Below, piece after piece: positions 1-5,173 of a stretch of DNA of 5,187 bases (positions within the stretch are counted from its first letter, which is position 1; every line of letters starts with the position of its first letter). The position numbers and the translations under genes are program-made. Location: positions 1 to 5,187 of the forward strand of contig CAYYNP010000471.1 of the NCBI GenBank assembly GCA_964472545.1, in the 5' to 3' direction. Below the pieces are notes generated by a model. It saw only the letters and a list, made by a program, of their open reading frames with translations. It was not told where the DNA came from and did not search any database. This stretch comes from CAYYNP01 sp964472545. Lineage in GTDB: Bacteria > Planctomycetota > Planctomycetia > Pirellulales > Thermoguttaceae.

Positions 1-331
1 AACATCCCATATCGAAACACCTTGCAGCAGCGAGGAACGCCGGTTACGCCCTATTCATAAGCAGACCTCGATTCCGGATATGGCCGATTCTCGACCAATC
101 GCAACCGTCAGTATACCCCCGAGGTGGTGGGGAAGTCAAAGCCGCCTGCCGCGGTAGATTCGATTGGATCCAGCGGCCCGCGTGGTTCTCGTGGAGGCAT
201 CGGTCGCCGCAGCATGTAACCAAACGCCCGCCAAATGCATCAGAGACTACATACGGATACGACAGAAACTCCTGTGATAATTATCGTTCCAGGGGGCCCG
301 AAACCAAGTACAACCAAAAGGAGCATGGAAA
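1..331. other. 5' region without an assignable gene
   Basis: No recognisable gene lies here. The frame beginning at base 3 is stop-free up to a TGA at 333-335, which overlaps the ATG of the rhodanese gene (ATGA). It contains no in-frame ATG or GTG, so it could only be the 3' end of a gene starting outside the window. Its translation is rich in Arg, Pro, Ser and Trp and matches no family I know. Codon third positions show only weak G/C preference, unlike the clear genes in the window. The last 60 bases contain a candidate promoter and the ribosome binding site of the rhodanese gene. Confidence 0.5.
273..281 (+). promoter_or_regulatory. Candidate extended -10 promoter of the rhodanese gene
   Basis: TGTGATAAT fits an extended -10 element: TG, one base, then GATAAT, which matches TATAAT at five of six positions. 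It lies about 50 bases before the start codon. No good -35 hexamer stands 16-18 bases upstream, which an extended -10 can tolerate. The hexamer is the first half of the perfect palindrome GATAATTATC (276-285), so the site could also bind a dimeric regulator. The call rests on sequence match only. Confidence 0.3.
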
Positions 332-826
332 ATGAAAGTACTCATCACGGCGACTTTCGTAGCGGCGACAATCTCGGCGATGGGCCTTTTCGCCGCGGGC
401 GTCGACGAAAGGACTCTGCCGCAATCGAAGCGAACTTCGCTCGGGCTGTACGTTACGGCCGAAGAGGCATACCGGCAATGGCAAGCCGATCGCAAGGGTG
501 TGAAGCTGATCGACGTCCGCACACCGGAGGAGTTTCGCCTGATCGGCTGTCCCAAAACGGCGTCGAAGGTGCCGCTGTCGACACCCCGCGAGTTTGCCGC
601 TCGCGTCCGTGCGATCGCCGCCCCGGGCGACACCGTGCTGGTCATCTGCCGCTCCGGAAATCGTAGCGCGATGGCCGTGAACTGGCTGGCACAGGCCGGC
701 TACAAGAAGGCCTACTCGGTGGTCGACGGTTTCGAGGGTGACCGAAACACCGATCGATCCAGCCCCGACTTCGGCCGCCGCACCGTCAACGGCTGGAAGA
801 ACGCGGGGCTGCCGTGGGAGAGGTAG
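332..826 (+). CDS. Secreted single-domain rhodanese-like protein
   Basis: The 164-residue protein is a single-domain rhodanese with an export signal. Residues 1-22 form a hydrophobic signal-peptide-like segment without a lipobox, so a periplasmic location is likely. The rhodanese fold follows: DVRTPEEF at 61-68, then the active-site loop CRSGNRS at 106-112 with catalytic Cys106, which would carry a persulfide during sulfur transfer. GFEGD (133-137) and NGWKNAGLPW (153-162) place it in the subfamily with a C-terminal tail of this kind. In that subfamily the segment after the DVRTPEEF motif usually reads GHxxMAxNIP; here it is GCPKTASKVP, so the His is a Cys (residue 73). The start is fixed by AAAAGGAG at 316-323, eight bases before the ATG. 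The sulfur donor and acceptor cannot be told from sequence. No sulfur-metabolism gene is adjacent, and the gene converges on the rhaT-like gene. Confidence 0.9.
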   Translation: MKVLITATFVAATISAMGLFAAGVDERTLPQSKRTSLGLYVTAEEAYRQWQADRKGVKLIDVRTPEEFRLIGCPKTASKVPLSTPREFAARVRAIAAPGDTVLVICRSGNRSAMAVNWLAQAGYKKAYSVVDGFEGDRNTDRSSPDFGRRTVNGWKNAGLPWER

Positions 827-920
827 GGTAGGGTGCCACGCAAAGGCGGCAGTGCGAGTTTCTCACCGGCGAAGGGCGAGTTTCGGCAGTCTGCTGATGT
901 TCTGCAAGAGCCGTGGCGGG
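827..920. other. Convergent intergenic gap, no clear terminator
   Basis: This 94-bp spacer separates the 3' ends of the rhodanese gene (+) and the permease gene (-). I looked for a GC-rich hairpin with a following T-run on either strand and found none. The only pattern is a 9-bp direct repeat, GCGAGTTTC, at 854-862 and 876-884. Termination may be Rho-dependent or rely on overlapping transcription; neither can be shown here. Confidence 0.5.
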
Positions 921-2015
921 TCACTGCGACTGGCCGTACGCGATCACTAGCGTGGAGAGCACGATGATCGCCATCCCGGCGGTGAGGATGCCGATCGATT
1001 TCTGGCCCGCCCCGCGCCACTCACGGAAGAGGATACCGTAGACGTTGCTGAAGAGGATCAGCATGGACATGTGTAGCGCCCAACTGGTGTACTCGAACTG
1101 GGGGCCGATATACGCTTGGCCGATGCCGTAGAAGAAGAACTGGAAATACCACATCGTACCACTGAGCAGGGCCATCAGATAGTAGAACGACAGGCTGCCG
1201 CCCGCTACCTCCGCCCCGTTCTGCCCAGGCATCCGCAGGAACTGCGAGCCGGTCTTGTTCCGGGCGATCAACACGCCGCAGCAGACGACGTTCGTCAACC
1301 AGGCGCCGCTGTTGGAGAAGGGATAGATGGCGTTCATCGAGAGCAGCTTGCTGCCGGCCTCACCGGCCGCCACCTCAGACAACGGGTCGCCGGCGTCGAG
1401 GGCGAACTTGTAGACGGCCGAGAGCATTCCGGCCATCACGGCGTAGGGAACGCCGCGGCGGAAGGAGTACCTCGCAGGTCCGCCGCTACTGCCTTGTTCT
1501 CGCAGCGCGCCGGCCCAGCCGCAGAAGACGATGCCCACCAACGACGCCACGATACCCGCCAAGATAATCATCCCCGGCTTGTCGCTGAATGTCTCCGCCA
1601 GCTTCCACTTGAGCCCATCGTTGGGATTCCAGATCAACGGCACGATCGTCCCCAACCCGGCGGAGATGCCGATCGCGATGGCGTAGTTCAACGAGAAGCC
1701 GATGTAGCGGATGCCCAGGCCGAACGTCAGCCCGCCGAACCCATATAGTACACCGAGCGAAAAAGACTTCCACATCACACTCGGCGGGCAATCCTTCAGG
1801 CGGCCGTTGATGCAATCCGCCAGCAGTTGTCCGTAGTTGTCGATCGTCACAAACGCAAACACCACCGGCAGCACCAGCCAGGCGAACGTTGCGGTGGTGA
1901 CCCAATAGACCTCCCACGCCCAGAGTTTCGTCTGCTTCTGCGGCGTGTAGCAGCTCGACGCCGAAAAGGCCCCCACGCCGTGGACGGCGACTCCCAGAAA
2001 TGGATTTGGCTGCAT
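921..2015 (-). CDS. rhaT: RhaT-family sugar (L-rhamnose-type) proton symporter
   Basis: The 364-residue inner-membrane protein aligns by eye with E. coli RhaT (344 residues), the L-rhamnose/H+ symporter of the drug/metabolite transporter superfamily. About ten hydrophobic segments can be traced, near residues 5-22, 36-56, 81-100, 105-128, 147-170, 187-205, 232-252, 277-297, 309-330 and 338-358. Strong landmarks are IRYIGFSLNYAIAIGI (102-117, E. coli MRYLGMSMGIGIAIGI) and MWYFQFFFYGIGQA (288-301, E. coli MWYLQFFFYAWGHA), followed by SWALHMS and REWRGAG. The start is the ATG at 2015, because the RhaT core begins there and AGAGAGGA precedes it by six bases. The frame stays open upstream to a GTG in the palindromic repeat, but that extension is not RhaT-like. 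No rhamnose or fucose catabolic gene is in the window, so the sugar is inferred from family only; fucose or another deoxysugar is possible. Confidence 0.93.
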   Translation of the reverse strand: MQPNPFLGVAVHGVGAFSASSCYTPQKQTKLWAWEVYWVTTATFAWLVLPVVFAFVTIDNYGQLLADCINGRLKDCPPSVMWKSFSLGVLYGFGGLTFGLGIRYIGFSLNYAIAIGISAGLGTIVPLIWNPNDGLKWKLAETFSDKPGMIILAGIVASLVGIVFCGWAGALREQGSSGGPARYSFRRGVPYAVMAGMLSAVYKFALDAGDPLSEVAAGEAGSKLLSMNAIYPFSNSGAWLTNVVCCGVLIARNKTGSQFLRMPGQNGAEVAGGSLSFYYLMALLSGTMWYFQFFFYGIGQAYIGPQFEYTSWALHMSMLILFSNVYGILFREWRGAGQKSIGILTAGMAIIVLSTLVIAYGQSQ

Positions 2016-2021
2016 GAAGGG

Positions 2022-2029
2022 TCCTCTCT
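2022..2029 (-). promoter_or_regulatory. Ribosome binding site fixing the rhaT start
   Basis: Read on the minus strand this is AGAGAGGA, ending six bases before the ATG at 2015. It decides the start against the longer open frame, which would add 88 residues encoded partly by the palindromic repeat. Confidence 0.75.
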
Positions 2030-2099
2030 TGGCATCCTGCCGTGTGGTGCGCAACGGCCGTTCTCGTCCCACCATCGTGGCGGCGGGGGCAAGGCCGAC

Positions 2100-2128
2100 A
2101 GCATACCATCGCGGCCGGGCGCGTCCAA
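2100..2128 (-). promoter_or_regulatory. Candidate promoter of rhaT
   Basis: On the minus strand TTGGAC (2123-2128) and TATGCT (2100-2105) are separated by exactly 17 bases. They match the sigma-70 -35 and -10 consensus at three and four of six positions. The implied leader would be roughly 75-80 bases, ending in the AGAGAGGA ribosome binding site. The spacing is ideal but the hexamers are weak, and chance matches are common in sequence this long. Confidence 0.3.
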
Positions 2129-2202
2129 GGTGCTTAGGGGCGTCGCGCCGGCGGCCAGGCGGAAACGCAACGCTTGCCAGGCATTGTCGGAAGACTGCAG
2201 CC

Positions 2203-2281
2203 GGGTGGCTGGGGCAAAGCGCAGCGGTGCCCCAGAGGTGCGGAGAACCTGGGGCACCGCTGCGCTTTGCCCGGGCCACCC
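2203..2281. repeat. Long imperfect palindrome, REP/MITE-like repeat
   Basis: Two 33-nt arms, 2203-2235 and 2249-2281, are inverted copies with only two mismatched positions and a 13-nt loop (2236-2248). The inner 24 bp pair perfectly (2212-2235 with 2249-2272). The outer 7 bp, GGGTGGC with GCCACCC, pair beyond a 2-nt internal bulge. Each arm can also fold on itself: GGGGCA (2211-2216) with TGCCCC (2228-2233), and GGGCA (2252-2256) with TGCCC (2268-2272). A cruciform or a clover-like fold is therefore possible. There is no T-run, and the element lies about 190 bp upstream of rhaT and over 400 bp from the next gene, so it is not a terminator. I recall similar palindromes dispersed in planctomycete genomes, but copy number cannot be judged from one window. 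No flanking target duplication is evident. Confidence 0.85.
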
Positions 2282-2707
2282 ATCCGTTGCGATGTGACTT
2301 CTGTGGTGGTCTCTCCGTTCTCGTGCGGCCCGTGCACGTCCTCGTCTTCTTCGATCTTTTCGATCGTAAAGCGCGACCCTCGAATTGCCGAACGATCGCA
2401 CCCCCCGCCAGAGCCGTTTTGCGAGAATCCTTCCCCAGAAGCTTGTATTTCCCCGGCGATCTGGTAAGCTAGGCGGCCGACAAAAGATGACCCCCTAAAG
2501 GCACTCTTATTCAGCCAACCCTCTCGAGTGAGGCAGCGCTCCCGACACCCAATCTGACGTTGCGGTAGCGGTCCGTAGCGATCGTCCGGTGGTGTCTTTG
2601 TGATCCGTGCGTTTGCGGGTCGCGTTCCCGTTGGTTTTGAAGGCGGACAGAGTCCGTCTGCACATAGTTCATCTGTATTGAGGCTTCATCACTAAGGAGG
2701 CATTACG
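2282..2707. other. Gene-free divergent intergenic region
   Basis: No gene can be supported in these 426 bases. The open frames that enter it start in or run through the palindromic repeat, and none has a ribosome binding site or familiar protein sequence. A small hairpin, CGGAC/GTCCG with a 3-nt loop (2644-2656), stands about 50 bases before the first PEP-CTERM gene. CATAGT at 2663-2668 could be a -10 element, but the nearest -35-like TTGAAG (2637-2642) is 20 bases away, so I do not call a promoter. The last bases hold that gene's ribosome binding site. Confidence 0.6.
2693..2700 (+). promoter_or_regulatory. Strong ribosome binding site, first PEP-CTERM gene
   Basis: TAAGGAGG is a near-perfect anti-16S match, seven bases before the ATG at 2708. 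It supports the chosen start and suggests efficient translation. Confidence 0.8.
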
Positions 2708-3355
2708 ATGTTCCGGTGTAGAACGTTGATGGCGATGGTTGTATTGCTGGCGGGAGTGGGGCCGGCTGCGGCCGAACCGGTTGAATTGATTGTCAATGGC
2801 GGCTTTGAGACCCCGGGCATCTTGCCGCACGACCACTACACGGTGCAGGCAGGATCCACGTTGATAACGGGCTGGACCGTGGCGTCCGGAACCGTGGATC
2901 TCGTTAATCCTTCTTGTGTATGCGGTTTACCGTATGAAGGGCAACAATGGCTTGATCTGAACGGCGAGTTGATTGGTGGAATCGAACAGTCATTCGCCAC
3001 CGATGTAGGCCAAGCGTACGAGTTGTCGTTCCGCTACTCGAACAATCCAACGGGGAGTGCCCCGCAGTACCTTGCCGACGTCACGGTCACGGGAAACAGC
3101 GCGCTGCTTGACGCCCGGATTTCCCATTCCGGGTCGACGCATAACAACATGAACTATCAACTCTTCAGCGACACTTTCGTTGCCGATTCTTCGTCTACCA
3201 CTTTGCGATTCCAATCGCTCACACTCGGCAGGCGAGGCATTGCACTGGACGCTGTGAGCGTCGTCATACCCGAACCCTCCGCCCTTATTCTGCTGGCAGT
3301 GGGCGCTGCGGGTCTGATGGGCTACGGCTGGCGGCGACGGTCACTCGGTAGATAG
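2708..3355 (+). CDS. PEP-CTERM exported protein, choice-of-anchor C / DUF642-like
   Basis: The 215-residue protein is exported and carries a PEP-CTERM sorting signal. Residues 1-22 are a signal peptide ending in AAA. The body resembles the choice-of-anchor C (DUF642-like) beta-sandwich family. Landmarks are IVNGGFETPG (28-37), AGSTLITGWTVASGTVDLVNP (48-68, the stretch with the family's 'GW.V.sG.VD' pattern), WLDLNG (81-86), GGIEQSF (90-96) and LDAVSV (180-185). C70 and C72 form a CxC that could be oxidised outside the cell. The tail has PEP at 188-190, a hydrophobic segment to about 207, and a basic WRRRSLGR end. In known systems an exosortase processes this signal at the membrane; none is encoded here. 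The ligand is unknown, though related domains suggest carbohydrate or extracellular-matrix roles. Codon use looks less GC-rich than rhaT. Probably cotranscribed with the next gene 39 bp downstream. Confidence 0.85.
   Translation: MFRCRTLMAMVVLLAGVGPAAAEPVELIVNGGFETPGILPHDHYTVQAGSTLITGWTVASGTVDLVNPSCVCGLPYEGQQWLDLNGELIGGIEQSFATDVGQAYELSFRYSNNPTGSAPQYLADVTVTGNSALLDARISHSGSTHNNMNYQLFSDTFVADSSSTTLRFQSLTLGRRGIALDAVSVVIPEPSALILLAVGAAGLMGYGWRRRSLGR
3269..3354 (+). repeat. PEP-CTERM-coding direct repeat, copy 1
   Basis: The 86 bases encoding the sorting signal align without gaps to 4148-4233, 879 bp downstream, with 72 of 86 identical by my count. The last 36 bases, starting GGGCTACGGCTGG, differ at only two positions. 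This exceeds what conserving the short protein motif would need and points to recent common origin or gene conversion. Confidence 0.85.
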
Positions 3356-3379
3356 ACCATGGCACAGGGTTTCAAACGC

Positions 3380-3386
3380 AAGGGAG
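3380..3386 (+). promoter_or_regulatory. Ribosome binding site fixing the second PEP-CTERM start
   Basis: AAGGGAG ends eight bases before the ATG at 3395. It favours that ATG over the in-frame ATG at 3359, which lies only four bases past the preceding stop, has no such site, and would put a charged 12-residue leader ahead of the signal peptide. Confidence 0.75.
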
Positions 3387-3394
3387 ACACAACC

Positions 3395-4234
3395 ATGTTT
3401 CGGCTGACAACGTTGCCTGCGTTTGTGGTTGCTGCTGCAGTCGGTTGGGGGCAGGCTTGCATATCAACAGCCGCCGTCATTGCCGGCGACGCGTTCGACT
3501 ACTCGCCGGCAGGGTCGAACTTGATCGGGAAGGACGGCAACGGCAGCACCGGTTTTGCCGGCGCCTGGTTTGGCAGTGACTCCTTCGACTTGGCTTCCGG
3601 TAGTCTGACCGATCCTGGCGGCGCGCTGCCCGTGGATGGAAACCGCGTCACTTGTGCAAGCTACGGGGGCAATCGTGACGCCCATCGCCTTTTCGATACG
3701 ACCATCGGGCTCCACGATACGACGATCTACTTCAGTTTCCTCATGCGGCCCGAAGGGACGCTAGGCGGAGGCGCCTGGGACGGTTGGTTTGGCTGGGCGC
3801 TGCGCGGCGAGGACGCACGTTTCCCGGACCTGTTTCTCGGCAAGCCGAGCTACAACGAGCGTTACGTTATCGAGAGCGCAGGTGGGGCAGGCCAGATCGT
3901 CACCAGTGAGCCCACCGTAGTCGGTCAAACGGCCTTCTTCGTACTCAGAGCCGATTTCACCGCGGGCGCCGACACGTTTCGTTTGTACGTCAATCCGACC
4001 CCCGGAGCCGCGGAACCCACGACGGCGGACGCGGTGTTGACCGGCCTGAATCTGGGCGCACCGCGAGGTGTCAGTTTGACGGGGCCGGGAGCTTTCAGTT
4101 TCGACGAGTTCCGCGTCACCACCACCTTCGGCGAGGCTGCCCCCGTTCCCGAACCCTCTACACTCGTCCTGCTGGCCGTGGCTGCCGCGGGGCTGCTGGG
4201 CTACGGCTGGCGGCGACGCTCACTCAGTAGATAA
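3395..4234 (+). CDS. PEP-CTERM exported protein, lectin/LamG-like body
   Basis: From the ATG at 3395 the product is 279 residues. Residues 1-27 are a signal peptide whose start, MFRLTTLPAF, parallels the preceding protein's MFRCRTLMAM. The body (about 30-245) opens with GDAFDYSPAGSNLIG, and GFAGAWFG follows at 53-60. It continues as alternating polar/hydrophobic strands, including IYFSFLMRP (111-119), FFVLRADFT (181-189) and FSFDEFRV (234-241). This pattern resembles the concanavalin A-like/LamG-type beta-sandwich common in planctomycete PEP-CTERM proteins. That assignment is by appearance only, and no catalytic residues are recognised. The tail has PEP at 252-254, a hydrophobic helix, and WRRRSLSR, nearly identical to the upstream protein's end. 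A surface or matrix location after exosortase processing is expected from the family. Cotranscription with the upstream gene is likely. Confidence 0.83.
   Translation: MFRLTTLPAFVVAAAVGWGQACISTAAVIAGDAFDYSPAGSNLIGKDGNGSTGFAGAWFGSDSFDLASGSLTDPGGALPVDGNRVTCASYGGNRDAHRLFDTTIGLHDTTIYFSFLMRPEGTLGGGAWDGWFGWALRGEDARFPDLFLGKPSYNERYVIESAGGAGQIVTSEPTVVGQTAFFVLRADFTAGADTFRLYVNPTPGAAEPTTADAVLTGLNLGAPRGVSLTGPGAFSFDEFRVTTTFGEAAPVPEPSTLVLLAVAAAGLLGYGWRRRSLSR
4148..4233 (+). repeat. PEP-CTERM-coding direct repeat, copy 2
   Basis: Second copy of the 86-base tail segment of the upstream gene. Weaker similarity seems to continue past the stop codon: after each copy a CA-rich stretch with TTCAA leads into a purine-rich ribosome-binding-like sequence (3380-3386 after copy 1, 4261-4267 after copy 2). 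Confidence 0.85.
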
Positions 4235-4260
4235 GTCGCCGGTGCAAAGGCTTCAACTCG

Positions 4261-4267
4261 AAGGAGG
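4261..4267 (+). promoter_or_regulatory. Orphan ribosome-binding-like AAGGAGG
   Basis: A strong AAGGAGG stands 27 bases after the stop of the second PEP-CTERM gene, as the site at 3380-3386 stands 25 bases after the first. No ATG, GTG or TTG with a signal-peptide-like continuation follows at normal spacing. It may be the leftover start of a third cassette lost by deletion, or chance. Confidence 0.35.
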
Positions 4268-4324
4268 ACGTCGGAGGCTGGCTCTTCAACCAGTTCGCTA
4301 CTTCCCCCCTACCGTGGGCGGGCC

Positions 4325-4330
4325 TATAAT
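4325..4330 (+). promoter_or_regulatory. Candidate -10 box of the cytidylate-kinase-like gene
   Basis: A perfect TATAAT lies in an otherwise GC-rich spacer, 62 bases before the start codon. At 17-bp spacing the -35 position reads TTCCCC (4302-4307), a poor match. The perfect hexamer suggests that the kinase-like gene has its own sigma-70-type promoter and is not simply read through from the PEP-CTERM genes. Confidence 0.5.
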
Positions 4331-4392
4331 GGGAAGAGTCGGTTGTCCGCCGGTTACTGAAGTCTCTCCATTTCGACTACGGAGGACGGACC

Positions 4393-5103
4393 ATGAAGGA
4401 GCGGATCCGCGAGGAGCCCAAGATCCTGGCTGCTGCCGAACGGCAGATGCAGGCGTGGGCACGCAGGACGGAGATCGAAGATCGGGCCGAGCACGCCAAA
4501 GAACTCGAACGGCTCGCCGCCAGCGTCAAGGACTACTTGGCCCTCTCGCGCGAGGAGGGCGCCGGCGGCAGCGAAATCGCTCAATCGCTCGGCGGCACGC
4601 TCGGCTGGGAGGTGCTCGACCGGAACCTGCTGGATCGCGTGGCCGAGCGGTTCCGTGATTCGCGTACCATGTTGGAGTTGGTTGACGAGAAGTGCAGCAA
4701 CTGGGTCTACGACGTGCTGGGGACCTGGATGGAACGAAACGTCGTCTCCTCCGAGAAGTACGTGACCCACCTGATCCACGTGGTGTTGGCGGCGGCCCGG
4801 CGGGGCAACGTCGTGCTGGTGGGGCGCGGGGCCCAGTTCCTCCTGCCGCCCGAGAAAGGTCTGGCCGTGCGGATCATCGCGCCGCTGAGGTATCGCGTCC
4901 GGCAGACCATGCAACGGGAAGGCCTCGACGAATCGGCCGCCCGACGCTTCATCGAACAGAAGGATCTCGGCCGCCGCGAATTCGTCCGCCGCCACTTTCA
5001 CCACGACATCGACGACCCACACCTGTACGACCTGGTAATCAACGTCGAGCGGATCGGCCACCAAGGTGCCGTCGAACAGATTCACGCGGCGCTGACGGCG
5101 TAG
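4393..5103 (+). CDS. Cytidylate-kinase-like P-loop protein
   Basis: The 236-residue cytoplasmic protein matches the cytidylate kinase-like family (Cytidylate_kinase-2 type), relatives of nucleoside monophosphate kinases that phosphorylate CMP/dCMP. The P-loop region is LSREEGAGGSEIA (51-63), the GxGG form typical of this family in place of the classical GKS/T. VLVGRGAQFLL (141-151) follows. A basic lid-like stretch spans about 165-202, with RQTMQREG, DLGRREFVRR and HF. DPHLYDLVINVERI (208-221) is the conserved end. An additional 50-residue N-terminal segment, rich in Arg, Glu and Ala and probably helical, precedes the P-loop. I recall similar extensions in planctomycete members. The start is supported by GGAGGA (4381-4386), six bases before the ATG. 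Whether it truly uses CMP is unknown; members of this family are often uncharacterised. It is not obviously linked to its neighbours. Confidence 0.87.
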   Translation: MKERIREEPKILAAAERQMQAWARRTEIEDRAEHAKELERLAASVKDYLALSREEGAGGSEIAQSLGGTLGWEVLDRNLLDRVAERFRDSRTMLELVDEKCSNWVYDVLGTWMERNVVSSEKYVTHLIHVVLAAARRGNVVLVGRGAQFLLPPEKGLAVRIIAPLRYRVRQTMQREGLDESAARRFIEQKDLGRREFVRRHFHHDIDDPHLYDLVINVERIGHQGAVEQIHAALTA

Positions 5104-5134
5104 CGGTGCAACGCGTGCAAGTCGATTCAAGTTG

Positions 5135-5173
5135 TCGTCTTGTGTGCAACAACACGGGCGGCGCCCAAGACGA
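5135..5173. repeat. Small nested inverted repeats downstream of the kinase-like gene
   Basis: TCGTCTTG (5135-5142) and CAAGACGA (5166-5173) form an 8-bp inverted repeat. Between them lies GGGC-GGC-GCCC (5156-5166), a tight hairpin that competes for the last base of the outer stem. No T-run follows on either strand, so it is not a textbook intrinsic terminator, though it could slow transcription past the kinase-like gene. The GTGCAA hexamer also occurs three times nearby (5106, 5115, 5144). Confidence 0.4.

Noticed and set aside
235..666. Forward frame overlapping the rhodanese gene
   Set aside because: It overlaps a clear rhodanese with signal peptide and active-site motif. The alternative translation is Arg/Gly-rich without a domain.
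1116..1748. Long open frame antisense to rhaT
   Set aside because: It mirrors the rhaT codons, and its translation is low-complexity Arg/Gln/Ala/Glu-rich. The rhaT reading is strongly supported by family motifs.
2016..2279. An 88-residue N-terminal extension of the rhaT product starting at a GTG
   Set aside because: The extension begins inside the palindromic repeat, is Arg/Pro-rich with no RhaT similarity, and the internal ATG at 2015 has a good ribosome binding site exactly where the RhaT core begins.
2174..2472. Short forward frames running through the palindromic repeat
   Set aside because: They derive their openness from the repeat and GC-rich flanks, and none has a start signal or family resemblance.
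3359..3394. Upstream ATG for the second PEP-CTERM gene
   Set aside because: It has no ribosome binding site and would prepend charged residues to a normal signal peptide. The ATG at 3395 has AAGGGAG eight bases upstream and matches the paralogous start.
4242..4658. Forward GTG-started frame across the PEP-CTERM/kinase spacer
   Set aside because: It overlaps most of the N-terminal half of the kinase-like gene out of frame, is Arg-rich, and has no ribosome binding site before its GTG.
4354..5130. Long open frame antisense to the cytidylate-kinase-like gene
   Set aside because: It is the expected mirror of a GC-rich gene with biased third positions. The translation has no recognisable domain and no ribosome binding site.
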